Positions 43,916 through 52,610 of a DNA stretch of 64,000 nucleotides are shown one piece after another. The stretch comes from Sphingomonas sp. NFR04 (GTDB lineage Bacteria > Pseudomonadota > Alphaproteobacteria > Sphingomonadales > Sphingomonadaceae). Position 1 is the stretch's first letter, and each line of letters opens with the position of its first letter. The stretch covers positions 124,001 through 188,000 of the forward strand of contig NZ_FORV01000004.1 of NCBI RefSeq assembly GCF_900114095.1. Direction: 5' to 3'. The translations under genes were made by a program, and so were the position numbers. The notes below the pieces were generated by a model. It ran no database searches and was not told where the DNA came from. It saw only the letters and a list, made by a program, of their open reading frames with translations.

Positions 43916-45268
43916 ATGTTCGAGCGCGTAGGGCCGTTAGTCGCGGTGCTGGCATGCGGGGTGGTGGGTGCCGCCCATGCACAGGGCGTGCTGCCGCCAC
44001 CGGCCGAGGGGCTGACCTTCGCCGCCAGCGAGCGCGTGCGGTACGAGGCGATCGACGGGCAGGCACGCGCCGGCTTCAACACCAGCGACCAGCTCGTCAA
44101 TTTCCGGACGACGCTGCTTGCGCGCTACCAGCACGGGCCGGTGAGCGTCGTCGGCGAATTGTGGGACAGCCGGGTCTATAAGGGCAACCATGGCTCGCCG
44201 GTGACGACGGGTGAGGTCAACACGCTGGAGCCGGTGCAGGCCTATGTGCAGCTCGATCTCGGCACGGTGCTGGGCCGCGGCTCGACGCTGAAGCTGCAAG
44301 CCGGGCGGTTCCTGCTCAACCTGGGTTCGCGGCGCCTGGTCGCGGCCGACGATTATCGCAATACCACCAACGGCTATACCGGCATTCGCGCGGACTGGAG
44401 CGCGGGGAACTGGGCGGCGACCGGGATCTACACCATGCCCCAGCGCCGACGGCCCGATGATCTCGACTCGCTGCTCTCGAACGAGCCGGCGATCGATCGC
44501 GAAGGTGCGGCGCTGGTGCTCTGGGGCGGGCTGATAAGCCGGGCGCGCACCATCGGCCCGGCGATGATCGAGACCAGCTATTTCCATCTCGGCGAGCACG
44601 ACACCCCCGGGCGCCCGACGCGCGATCGCGCGCTCGATACGGCCAGCATCCGCATCGCGCGCGATCCTGCGCCGGCCAAGCTCGACTATGAGATCGAGGC
44701 GATCGGCCAGACGGGTTCGCAATCGATCAGTCTCGCGCCCGGTGCGGCGCGGCAGTCGGTACGCGCCTGGTTCGTCCATGGGCGTCTGGGCCATAGCTGG
44801 CCGGGGGCCTGGAAGCCGCGGCTGATGGCCGAGTTCGACTATGCGAGCGGCGATGCGCCCGGCGGCCGCTATGGCCGGTTCGACACGCTGTTCGGGATGC
44901 GCCGCGCCGATCTTGCGCCGGCCGGGCTCTACAATGCGATTGCGCGCAGCAATGTCGTCGCGCCGTCGCTGCAGGCGGAGGCGGCACCCGATGCCCGCAC
45001 CGAGCTGATGCTGAGCTATCGGCCGATGTGGCTTGCCGCGCGCACCGATAGCTTCTCCAGCACCGGCGTGCGCGACGCGCGGGGGCGCTCCGGCAACTTT
45101 GCCGGGCACCAGCTCGACGGACGGGTGCGCTACCGGCTGAGCAAGGCGGTGCGGCTGGAGGCGGATGCGGTGCTGCTCGCCAAGGGCGGCTTCCTGCGGG
45201 ACGCGCCCAATGCCCCGCCGGGGCGGTGGACCAAATATGGTTCGCTCAACCTGATGGTGAGCCGGTAG
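43916..45268 (+). CDS. outer-membrane beta-barrel of the alginate-export type
   Basis: 450 aa with a signal peptide cleaved near AHA-Q (residue 22). The mature protein alternates aromatic and polar residues, with LQAGRFLLNLGSRRLVAADDYRNTTNGYTG and WPGAWKPRLMAEFDYASGD resembling the AlgE/alginate-export porin family of sphingomonads and pseudomonads. It probably forms a substrate-specific outer-membrane channel. Substrate unknown. It lies between miaB and phoH, which are neighbours in many relatives, so it looks inserted. Confidence 0.82.
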   Translation: MFERVGPLVAVLACGVVGAAHAQGVLPPPAEGLTFAASERVRYEAIDGQARAGFNTSDQLVNFRTTLLARYQHGPVSVVGELWDSRVYKGNHGSPVTTGEVNTLEPVQAYVQLDLGTVLGRGSTLKLQAGRFLLNLGSRRLVAADDYRNTTNGYTGIRADWSAGNWAATGIYTMPQRRRPDDLDSLLSNEPAIDREGAALVLWGGLISRARTIGPAMIETSYFHLGEHDTPGRPTRDRALDTASIRIARDPAPAKLDYEIEAIGQTGSQSISLAPGAARQSVRAWFVHGRLGHSWPGAWKPRLMAEFDYASGDAPGGRYGRFDTLFGMRRADLAPAGLYNAIARSNVVAPSLQAEAAPDARTELMLSYRPMWLAARTDSFSSTGVRDARGRSGNFAGHQLDGRVRYRLSKAVRLEADAVLLAKGGFLRDAPNAPPGRWTKYGSLNLMVSR

Positions 45269-45970
45269 CCGGCCGGGGGACACTGCCGTCCCGGCCCGTC
45301 GGTTTTCAGCCCAGGGCCGCGGGGCGCGTTCGATACCGATCCAGCCTACGCACCATTTGCCGTCACCGATTTGTTCAGTGCGAAGAGGCCTGCGCGGCGC
45401 CGTTGGCCGCACGATCGCGGCTGCAACCGCCAACTTCATTGGACTTTTCACGTCGTGAATATTGGCTGAGATGCGTATGCAATCCGAGCGCATGCCTCTC
45501 GACCGCTGCGGTAGAGGAATGGGTTGCGCCAAGGTGGATGCGCGTCTCAGCACCGACGCACATTGATTATTTGCGCGGGCTCTATGCGAGGGATGAGCCG
45601 GCGTACAGCAGAAGCGCGCATGCGAACGCGCCTCGAAGCAGATACTTCATGGAAGACCTTGGTTGTTACTGATGTGTGGCGGCGCAGATAGCGATTGCAT
45701 CCCACATTTCCAACCCCAGGCTGGGCTGCGTCGTTCCCGTTTCGGCACGCGCGGGGCAGCGCGAGCGCCGACGGGGGACCCGGCATGGTGTCGCAACCGC
45801 GTCACATGCGCGCGGCATTGCAAGGTCAACACACGCTCCCCCTGTGCAGCCGGGTTTCCGTCTGCCATCTTGTTCATCGACATGCGCCAAGGAACCTCCG
45901 CACGATGCTAAGGTTTGCCCCTCCGGGGCCGCGTGATCCCCGCGCCCCGCGCCAACACCGAAAGGACCGC
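45269..45970. other. 702-bp gap without a convincing gene
   Basis: This is the largest non-coding stretch here and is locally richer in A and T (about 45430-45680) than its surroundings. Short open frames occur on both strands but none has a ribosome-binding site together with sphingomonad codon use. It contains one signal-peptide-like mini-frame on the minus strand (45582-45650). The promoter of phoH is presumably near its right end; no clear hexamers were found. Confidence 0.5.
45582..45650 (-). pseudogene. signal-peptide-like 22-residue frame, perhaps a broken secreted-protein gene
   Basis: Minus-strand ATG at 45650 gives MKYLLRGAFACALLLYAGSS-LA and then TAG. This has the basic n-region, hydrophobic core and small residues before a cleavage site of a signal peptide, followed at once by stop. 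An AAGGTC lies upstream. Either a secreted-protein gene lost its body by mutation, or this is coincidence. No continuing frame resembling a known protein was found beyond the stop. Confidence 0.3.
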
Positions 45971-46975
45971 ATGAGCCGCAAGCCTGTCCCCGCCCAGTCC
46001 GGCGAACGCTCCCGGGTAGAGGTGACCTTCGACAAGCCCCAGCTCCTGCCGCAGCTATTCGGAGAGTTCGATTCCAACCTGCTGATGCTCGAGGAGCGGC
46101 TGGGCGTGTACATCCACGCGCGCGGCCAGCGGGTGGTGATCGAGGGCGGCGCCGAAGCCGTGGCCCATGCCCGCGAAGTGCTCCAGGAGCTGCACAGCCG
46201 GGTGATTCGCGGCGAGGAAGTGGATGGCGGGCTGATCGACGCGGTGATCGCGATGTCGACCGAGCCGATGTTCACCGGCATCGTCCGCGCCGAGCCGGCG
46301 AATGCCGGCCCCAAGCCCTCGATCATGATCCGCACGCGCAAGAAGACGATCGTGCCGCGTTCGGTGACGCAGACGCATTACATGCGCGAGCTCGCCTCCA
46401 ACGACCTGATCTTCGCGCTCGGGCCGGCGGGTACCGGCAAGACCTATCTGGCGGTGGCACAGGCCGTCGCGCAGCTGATCACCGGCAGCGTCCAGCGGCT
46501 GATCCTGTCGCGCCCGGCGGTGGAAGCCGGCGAGCGGCTGGGCTTCCTGCCCGGCGACATGAAGGAGAAGGTCGATCCCTATCTCCGCCCGATCTACGAC
46601 GCGCTCTACGACTGCCTGCCCGCCGAGCAGGTCGAGCGGCGGATCGCCAGCGGCGAGATCGAGATCGCGCCGATCGCCTTCATGCGCGGCCGCACGCTGG
46701 CCGACGCGTTCGTGATCCTCGACGAGGCGCAGAACACCACGCCGATGCAGATGAAGATGTTCCTGACGCGATTCGGCCAGAACAGCCGGATGGTGATCTG
46801 CGGCGACCCCAACCAGACCGACTTGCCCGGCGGGCCGAACGCCTCCGGGCTGAACGACGCGGTCAACCGGCTGGAAGGCGTGGAGGGCATCTCGATGGTG
46901 CGCTTCGGCATCGGCGACGTGGTGCGCCACCCGATCGTGGGCCGCATCGTCGCGGCCTATGAGGGCGATGGTTGA
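45971..46975 (+). CDS. phoH: PhoH family protein (PhoH-like ATPase)
   Basis: 334 aa. An N-terminal KH-like region (LEERLGVYIHARGQRVVIEGG) precedes the P-loop ATPase domain: GPAGTGKTYLAVAQA (Walker A), RPAVEAGERLGFLPGD and VILDEAQNTTPMQMKMFLTR (Walker B), ICGDPNQTDLP. A role in RNA metabolism with YbeY is expected. The start at 45971 has AAAGGA upstream. In relatives it is followed at once by ybeY; here vapBC lies between. Confidence 0.94.
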   Translation: MSRKPVPAQSGERSRVEVTFDKPQLLPQLFGEFDSNLLMLEERLGVYIHARGQRVVIEGGAEAVAHAREVLQELHSRVIRGEEVDGGLIDAVIAMSTEPMFTGIVRAEPANAGPKPSIMIRTRKKTIVPRSVTQTHYMRELASNDLIFALGPAGTGKTYLAVAQAVAQLITGSVQRLILSRPAVEAGERLGFLPGDMKEKVDPYLRPIYDALYDCLPAEQVERRIASGEIEIAPIAFMRGRTLADAFVILDEAQNTTPMQMKMFLTRFGQNSRMVICGDPNQTDLPGGPNASGLNDAVNRLEGVEGISMVRFGIGDVVRHPIVGRIVAAYEGDG

Positions 46976-46980
46976 AGGGC

Positions 46981-47011
46981 GGGATATCCCGTCCTACATC
47001 CGGGATATCCC
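46981..47011 (+). promoter_or_regulatory. double palindromic operator of vapBC
   Basis: Two identical 10-bp palindromes GGGATATCCC at 46981-46990 and 47002-47011, exactly 21 bp apart (two helical turns), between the phoH stop and the vapB GTG. Identical spaced palindromes are typical of cooperative autorepression by VapBC complexes. Confidence 0.75.
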
Positions 47012-47027
47012 ATTCGGAGGCGCTGGC

Positions 47028-47279
47028 GTGGCATCGCTGTACATCAAGGATCCGGACACTGCGGCGCTCGCCGCCGAGGTGGCGGCCGCGCTTGGCACCA
47101 CCAAGACCGAGGCGGTGCGCGACAGCCTGTTGCGGCGCAAGGCGGAGCTAGAGGCCAAAGGGCGGGCGCAGGACGTGCTGCGCAAGCTCGACGCGCATCG
47201 CCGCGCCCATCCGTTGCCGCCGCCTACCGGGCAGCCCGCCGACAAGGCCTTTTTCGACGAGCTGTGGGGCGACGCTTGA
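47028..47279 (+). CDS. vapB: VapB-type antitoxin (Rv0623-like)
   Basis: 83 aa. The start is GTG with GGAGG 7 bases upstream; earlier in-frame codons lie in phoH or the operator. The N-terminus (MASLYIKDPDTAALAAEVAA) followed by TTKTEAVRDSLLRRKAE matches the ribbon-helix-helix antitoxins of the PSK/Rv0623 kind, which bind DNA as dimers and block the toxin with their C-terminal tail (here FFDELWGDA). The stop overlaps the vapC start (TTGA). Confidence 0.85.
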   Translation: MASLYIKDPDTAALAAEVAAALGTTKTEAVRDSLLRRKAELEAKGRAQDVLRKLDAHRRAHPLPPPTGQPADKAFFDELWGDA

Positions 47280-47671
47280 CGCTGTTCATCGACGCATCGG
47301 CGCTGGTCGCAATCATCGCCGAGGAGCCTGAACGCGATCGCTTCGTAGAGGCAGCCGTCGAAGACGCGCCCGCGCTTTGGTCGCCGATGGCGTGTTGGGA
47401 AACTGTCGCTGCCTTGTCGCGTTCGCGCCAGATGGAGGTTGCAGATGCTCGGCATGAAGTCGGGGTCTTCGCCGACGAGCTGGGGTTGACGCTGGTGCCG
47501 ATCGGCGCGCGTGAACTGAGCTTGGCGCTGGATGCCTATCAGCAGTTCGGTAAGGGGAGGCACCCGGCCGGACTCAACATGGGCGACTGCTTCGCCTATG
47601 CCTGCGCCAAATCCCATGACGCGCGTCTCCTCTACAAGGGCGACGACTTCTCCAAGACGGACCTCGCCTGA
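47276..47671 (+). CDS. vapC: VapC-type PIN-domain toxin
   Basis: 131 aa. The PIN nuclease acidic residues are Asp in MTLFIDASALVAI, Glu in AEEPERD or ACWETVAAL, and Asp in LNMGDCFAYACAK plus KGDDF. VapC toxins cut specific RNAs, often initiator tRNA or rRNA. TTG at 47276 is chosen because it gives the family N-terminus and a four-base overlap with vapB; a GTG at 47264 is an alternative. The stop shares a base with the ybeY start (TGATG). Confidence 0.88.
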   Translation: MTLFIDASALVAIIAEEPERDRFVEAAVEDAPALWSPMACWETVAALSRSRQMEVADARHEVGVFADELGLTLVPIGARELSLALDAYQQFGKGRHPAGLNMGDCFAYACAKSHDARLLYKGDDFSKTDLA

Positions 47672-48180
47672 TGCTCGACGTTGCCGCCCTCCTCGAATCG
47701 CCCTGGCCGGAAGGCGACTGGGAAGCCCTTGCCCTGCGCGCGGCCGAGGCTGCGATCGCGCAGACGCCCTATGCCGATTGGAAGGGCTCGCCGAGCGCGA
47801 TCGAAGTCGCGGTGCGCTTCACCAGCGACGACGAAGTCCATACGCTCAACCGCCAGTATCGGCACAAGGACAAGCCGACCAACGTGCTGTCCTTCCCGAT
47901 GATCCAGCCCGACCTGCTCGATACCGTCACCCAGAACAGCGATGATGGCGAAGTATTGCTGGGCGATATCGTGCTTGCGCACGGCGTCTGTTCGGTGGAA
48001 GCCGAGGAGCGTGGCATTGCCGTGGAAGACCATGCCACGCATCTGATTGTCCATGGCATGCTGCATCTGCTAGGCTATGACCATATCGAGGATGGCGAGG
48101 CGGAAGCCATGGAGGCGATGGAACAGGCCGCCATGGCGGCGCTGAACCTGCACGATCCCTATCCCGTACGCGAGGACTGA
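47671..48180 (+). CDS. ybeY: endoribonuclease/rRNA maturation factor YbeY
   Basis: 169 aa. Signature HLIVHGMLHLLGYDH has the three zinc-binding His of YbeY; LNRQYRHKDKPTNVLSFPM and LLGDIVLA are conserved. It matures 16S rRNA 3' ends and takes part in ribosome quality control. Translation is coupled to vapC by TGATG, so ribosomes leaving the toxin gene feed ybeY. Confidence 0.96.
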   Translation: MLDVAALLESPWPEGDWEALALRAAEAAIAQTPYADWKGSPSAIEVAVRFTSDDEVHTLNRQYRHKDKPTNVLSFPMIQPDLLDTVTQNSDDGEVLLGDIVLAHGVCSVEAEERGIAVEDHATHLIVHGMLHLLGYDHIEDGEAEAMEAMEQAAMAALNLHDPYPVRED

Positions 48181-48188
48181 CCACCAAC

Positions 48189-49100
<912 letters not shown>

Positions 49101-49115
49101 CCATTGCCCCCCATT

Positions 49116-49209
49116 GTCATTCCGGCGAAAGCCGGAATCCATTGAGGCCTACGCTGCGGCTCCTGCTGTGACCGACAGGCGACTGGATCCCGGCTTTCGC
49201 CGGGATGAC
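49116..49209. repeat. paired palindromic repeat (GTCATCCC family)
   Basis: GTCATTCCGGCGAAAGCCGG at the left is mirrored by CCGGCTTTCGCCGGGATGAC at the right. It fills the gap between the convergent corC and pgeF genes. Confidence 0.85.
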
Positions 49210-49232
49210 GGCGTGTCTCTTATCCGAGTGGC

Positions 49233-50000
49233 TTAACCCGGCAGCCCGATCAGGCTGATCTGCCGGCCGTAATCCGGCTCGCCGCGATGCGTGGCGCGGC
49301 GGAAGCTGAAGAAGCGGGCCTCGTTCGCATAGGTGTCCACGCCCAGCGCCTCGATGGTGCGCAGCCCCGCCAATGCCAGCCGGTGGACGACATAGGCTTC
49401 CAGGTCGAACTGGAAATGTTCGGGCCGGCCATCGGCGAAGAAGCGTTCGTTGGCCGGGTCCTGCTCGCAGAAGCGCTGGAAGAAGCCGGCATCGACCTCG
49501 TAGCTGGCGCGGGCGATGCAGGGGCCCACTGCCGCCGCGATCCGTTCGCGGCGGGCGCCCAGCGCTTCCATCGCGGCGATCGTCGAATCGGTGACGCCGC
49601 CGATCGCGCCCTTCCAGCCCGCGTGCGCGGCCGCGACCACGCCCGCCTCGCGATCGGCGAACAGCACCGGCGCGCAGTCGGCGGTGAGGATGCCGAGCAG
49701 CAGCCCCGGCTGGTTGGTGACCAGCGCGTCGGCCTTGGGGCGCAGCGCCTCGTCGAACGGGGAGATCACCGTCACCGCATCGGCCGAATGGACTTGGTAG
49801 ACGGTGACCAGCCGCGCGCCGGGCAGCACCGCCTTCACCGCGCGGCAGCGATTTTCGGCGATCGCACCGGGATCGTCGTGCGAGCCGGTGCCGACGTTGA
49901 GCCCCGCGACCACGCCCGCCGAGACGCCGCCGACGCGGCCGAGAAAGCCGTGCGGAACGCCGTCCAGCGCGCGGGCGCGGGTGACTTCGACGTCGCTCAC
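49233..50000 (-). CDS. pgeF: PgeF/YfiH family multicopper-oxidase-fold protein (peptidoglycan editing)
   Basis: 255 aa. Motifs of the YfiH family are VYQVHSADAV, LTADCAPVLFADREAGVVAAAHAGWKG and VGPCIARASYEV, with the His/Cys/His metal site. Members edit wrongly incorporated residues in peptidoglycan precursors and can act as purine nucleoside phosphorylases. The start is GTG at 50000, overlapping the upstream GNAT gene by 4 bases. Confidence 0.92.
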   Translation of the reverse strand: MSDVEVTRARALDGVPHGFLGRVGGVSAGVVAGLNVGTGSHDDPGAIAENRCRAVKAVLPGARLVTVYQVHSADAVTVISPFDEALRPKADALVTNQPGLLLGILTADCAPVLFADREAGVVAAAHAGWKGAIGGVTDSTIAAMEALGARRERIAAAVGPCIARASYEVDAGFFQRFCEQDPANERFFADGRPEHFQFDLEAYVVHRLALAGLRTIEALGVDTYANEARFFSFRRATHRGEPDYGRQISLIGLPG

Positions 50001-50500
50001 AGCGCCAGCCGCATCAGCCGATCCTCGTCGGCATGGTTGCCCACCATGAAGGCATAGGGTCCGCGATCCTCGAAGCCGTAGCGCTGGTAGAAGCGCTTGG
50101 CGCGGTGGTTGTCGATATAGACGGAGAGCCAGAGCTCGGTGGCCCCTCGCGCACGGGCGGTGGCGAGTGCCCAGTCCGTCAGCGCCTGTGCGGCACCGCT
50201 GCCCTTGGCGCGATCGAGCAGGTAGAGCTGGCGCAGCTCGATCGCCGGGCCATCGGGAGTGGCGGGCAGGCTGATCGGCCCGAGCTTGCAATACCCCGCG
50301 ATGCCCTCCGCATCCTCGATCACCCGAAAGGCGAAGGCGGGATCGGCCATTTCCTCGGCCCAGCCCTCGACCGTGAACTTCGCAAGGAAGGTGGCGAGAT
50401 CCTCCGGCGCGTAGAGATGCCCGAAGGTCGCATGGAAGCTTTCCCGGAACACTGCGTCGATGGCGGTCGCGTCGGCGGGGGTGGCGTCGCGGAAGCTCAT
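49997..50500 (-). CDS. GNAT family N-acetyltransferase
   Basis: 167 aa. GNAT fold with acetyl-CoA-binding LYLLDRAKGSGAAQALTDWAL and the final WLSVYIDNHRAKRFYQRYGF. The arrangement resembles spermidine/spermine-type or small-molecule acetyltransferases. Overlaps both neighbours by ATGA or GTGA. Substrate unknown; it interrupts the common midA-pgeF pairing. Confidence 0.9.
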   Translation of the reverse strand: MSFRDATPADATAIDAVFRESFHATFGHLYAPEDLATFLAKFTVEGWAEEMADPAFAFRVIEDAEGIAGYCKLGPISLPATPDGPAIELRQLYLLDRAKGSGAAQALTDWALATARARGATELWLSVYIDNHRAKRFYQRYGFEDRGPYAFMVGNHADEDRLMRLAL

Positions 50501-51591
50501 GCGAACCCCGCCGGCACCGGCCAGCCCGGCGCGGTGAGTGCGATCACCTTGAACAGCGAGCCCATCTGGTCGTCCCCCACCAGCCGATTGCGATCGGCCG
50601 CGATCGCGTCGCCGCGTTCGGGCGCAGTGCGGGCGAGGGCGCGTGCACGCTCGTCGATGCCGAGTGCCTTGAGGAAATCGCCCTGCGTCACCGGACCGTA
50701 GACGGTCAGCCCCTCGGCTTCGGCAGCTTCTTTGAGCGTGCCGAAATCGACATGGGCGGTGAGGTCCGCTTCGCCGGGCGCGTTGAACGGATTGGCGAAG
50801 GCGTGGCCGCGCACTGCCTGCAGCGTGTCGCCGATCGCCGGGCCCTCATAGCCATAATCGAGGATCAGCGCCGCGCCGCCCTGCGCCAGCAGTCGCTGGG
50901 CGAGGGCGCGCAGCAGCGAGACGCTGGCCGGCGACGTCTCGAGGATGGCGCCGGGCGCCGCGTCGCGCAGCGCGGGCGGGATCACCGGATCGAAGCCGCG
51001 ATCGCCGGTCACCGGCAGGAACAGCGTATCCTGGCAGGCGACCAGCCGCTCGCGCCAGCCCTGCGCGGTATGGACGAGCTGGCGGATCGGCAGCGCGTCG
51101 AAGAACTCGTTGGCGACGACCAGCAGCGGCGCATCCTCGGGCAGTCCGACGAGGTCTAGATGCCACTCGGCGTGCGGCACGCGCTCCTTTTGCGCGGCGC
51201 GCAGGACGGGGCTCGTCTCGAGAAAATCGACCGGCGGCGCAAACCCGGCCTTGCCCATCGCGCGCAATGCATCACTCGCCAGCGTGCCACGGCCCGGGCC
51301 GAACTCGACATAGCGGGCAGCCTCGGGGCGACCCGCGCGGTCCCACAGATCCGCCAGCCACAGCCCGATCAGCTCGCCGAACATCTGGCTGATCTCGGGC
51401 GCCGTGGTGAAGTCGCCGCGCGCGCCCAGCGGATCGCGGGTCGCGTAATAATGTGCGTTGGCCGCCCCCATGAACTGCGAGAGCGGGATCGGCCCGGCGA
51501 GCGTGATCGCGCGCGCCAGCCGCTCGGGCAGGGCGGGCTCGGCGGCGTTGTCGCGGCGGTCGTCGGGCTGGGCGTCGAGCGGGTTGGTCAT
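50497..51591 (-). CDS. MidA/NDUFAF7-like SAM-dependent methyltransferase
   Basis: 364 aa. DFTTAPEISQMFGELIGLW and VEFGPGRGTLASDALRA (SAM-binding) are family marks, as is VVANEFFDALPIRQ. The mitochondrial homologue methylates an arginine of complex I; a similar role in bacteria is likely but unproven. It lies between lgt and pgeF, a conserved alphaproteobacterial order, with a four-base overlap to the GNAT gene. Confidence 0.93.
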   Translation of the reverse strand: MTNPLDAQPDDRRDNAAEPALPERLARAITLAGPIPLSQFMGAANAHYYATRDPLGARGDFTTAPEISQMFGELIGLWLADLWDRAGRPEAARYVEFGPGRGTLASDALRAMGKAGFAPPVDFLETSPVLRAAQKERVPHAEWHLDLVGLPEDAPLLVVANEFFDALPIRQLVHTAQGWRERLVACQDTLFLPVTGDRGFDPVIPPALRDAAPGAILETSPASVSLLRALAQRLLAQGGAALILDYGYEGPAIGDTLQAVRGHAFANPFNAPGEADLTAHVDFGTLKEAAEAEGLTVYGPVTQGDFLKALGIDERARALARTAPERGDAIAADRNRLVGDDQMGSLFKVIALTAPGWPVPAGFA

Positions 51592-51601
51592 CGCGGCCAG
51601 C

Positions 51602-52480
51602 TCAGGCGACGCTCGGCCCGGTGATCGCCTCGATCCGCCTGCGGCGGCCGGGCGCGGTGGCGATCAGGAACAGGCCGCCCGCGATCATCGGCAGGCACAG
51701 CCACTGGCCCATGTGCAGTCCGGTCAGGTCGACCAGCCAGACCAGCTGGCGATCGGGCTCGCGGAAGAACTCCACGAAGAAGCGGCACATGCCATAGCCG
51801 AGCAGGAAGATGCCGGCGAGCTTGCCCGGCTGGTAGCGCGCATCGGTGCGCCAGAAGAAGAACCACAGCACCGCGAACAGCAGCAGGCCTTCCAGCCCGG
51901 CCTCGTAGAGCTGGCTGGGGTGACGCGCCGGCTCGGGAATGCCGGCGGGCACCGTGCCGCGGAACACGATCGCCCAGGGCACGTCGCCCGGCTTGCCCCA
52001 CAGCTCGCCGTTCACGAAGTTGGCGAGGCGGCCGAAGAACAGCCCGAAGGGCGCGCAGCACACGACATAGTCATGCACGCGCAGCCAGTTGAGCTTGTTC
52101 TGCCAGGAAAGGTAGATAATCGCCAGCGAGGTGCCGATCACCCCGCCATGGAAGCTCATCCCGCCTTCCCACAGCATCAGGATCTGGAGCGGGTTGCCCA
52201 GCATCTCGGGCGCGTAGAACAGCACATAGCCGATGCGCCCGCCCAGGATGATGCCGAGCGTCGCGTAGAACACCAGATCGTCGGCATGGCGGCGGGCCAT
52301 CGGCGCGCCGGGCTGGGCCAGCAGCTTCATCAGATACACCCAGCCGAGCAGGATGCCGGTGATATAGGCCAGCGAATACCATTTGATCTGGAAGAACCCC
52401 AGATTGATCGCCACCGGATCGAGGTGGAGATCGGTGAAATGCAGATGTCCGCCGGCAGCGGCAAGCAGGGTGGGCAGCAC
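51602..52480 (-). CDS. lgt: prolipoprotein diacylglyceryl transferase
   Basis: 292 aa inner-membrane enzyme that adds diacylglycerol to the lipobox Cys of lipoproteins. Seven membrane segments are apparent; [13 protein letters not shown] and [12 protein letters not shown] are the Lgt signatures, with [10 protein letters not shown] before them. Ends 10 bp before the midA gene. Confidence 0.97.
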   Translation of the reverse strand: MLPTLLAAAGGHLHFTDLHLDPVAINLGFFQIKWYSLAYITGILLGWVYLMKLLAQPGAPMARRHADDLVFYATLGIILGGRIGYVLFYAPEMLGNPLQILMLWEGGMSFHGGVIGTSLAIIYLSWQNKLNWLRVHDYVVCCAPFGLFFGRLANFVNGELWGKPGDVPWAIVFRGTVPAGIPEPARHPSQLYEAGLEGLLLFAVLWFFFWRTDARYQPGKLAGIFLLGYGMCRFFVEFFREPDRQLVWLVDLTGLHMGQWLCLPMIAGGLFLIATAPGRRRRIEAITGPSVA

Positions 52481-52610
52481 GGTAATCCCCGGCGTGAGAA
52501 ACGACTTTACCCGGCGATAGAGCCAAAACGCCGCAAACCCAAGGGGGAGCGATCAGGCTGATCGAAAGCCCATGCTGGCGTGGGCGCGCGGCGCGCGATA
52601 GAGCCGGGGG

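Noticed and set aside
45375..45563. 62-codon minus-strand frame in the large gap
   Set aside because: No ribosome-binding site and no recognisable pattern.
47264..47671. GTG at 47264 as the start of vapC
   Set aside because: Adds four residues before the conserved MTLFIDAS start; the TTG at 47276 gives the family N-terminus and a normal 4-base overlap. Kept as an alternative only.
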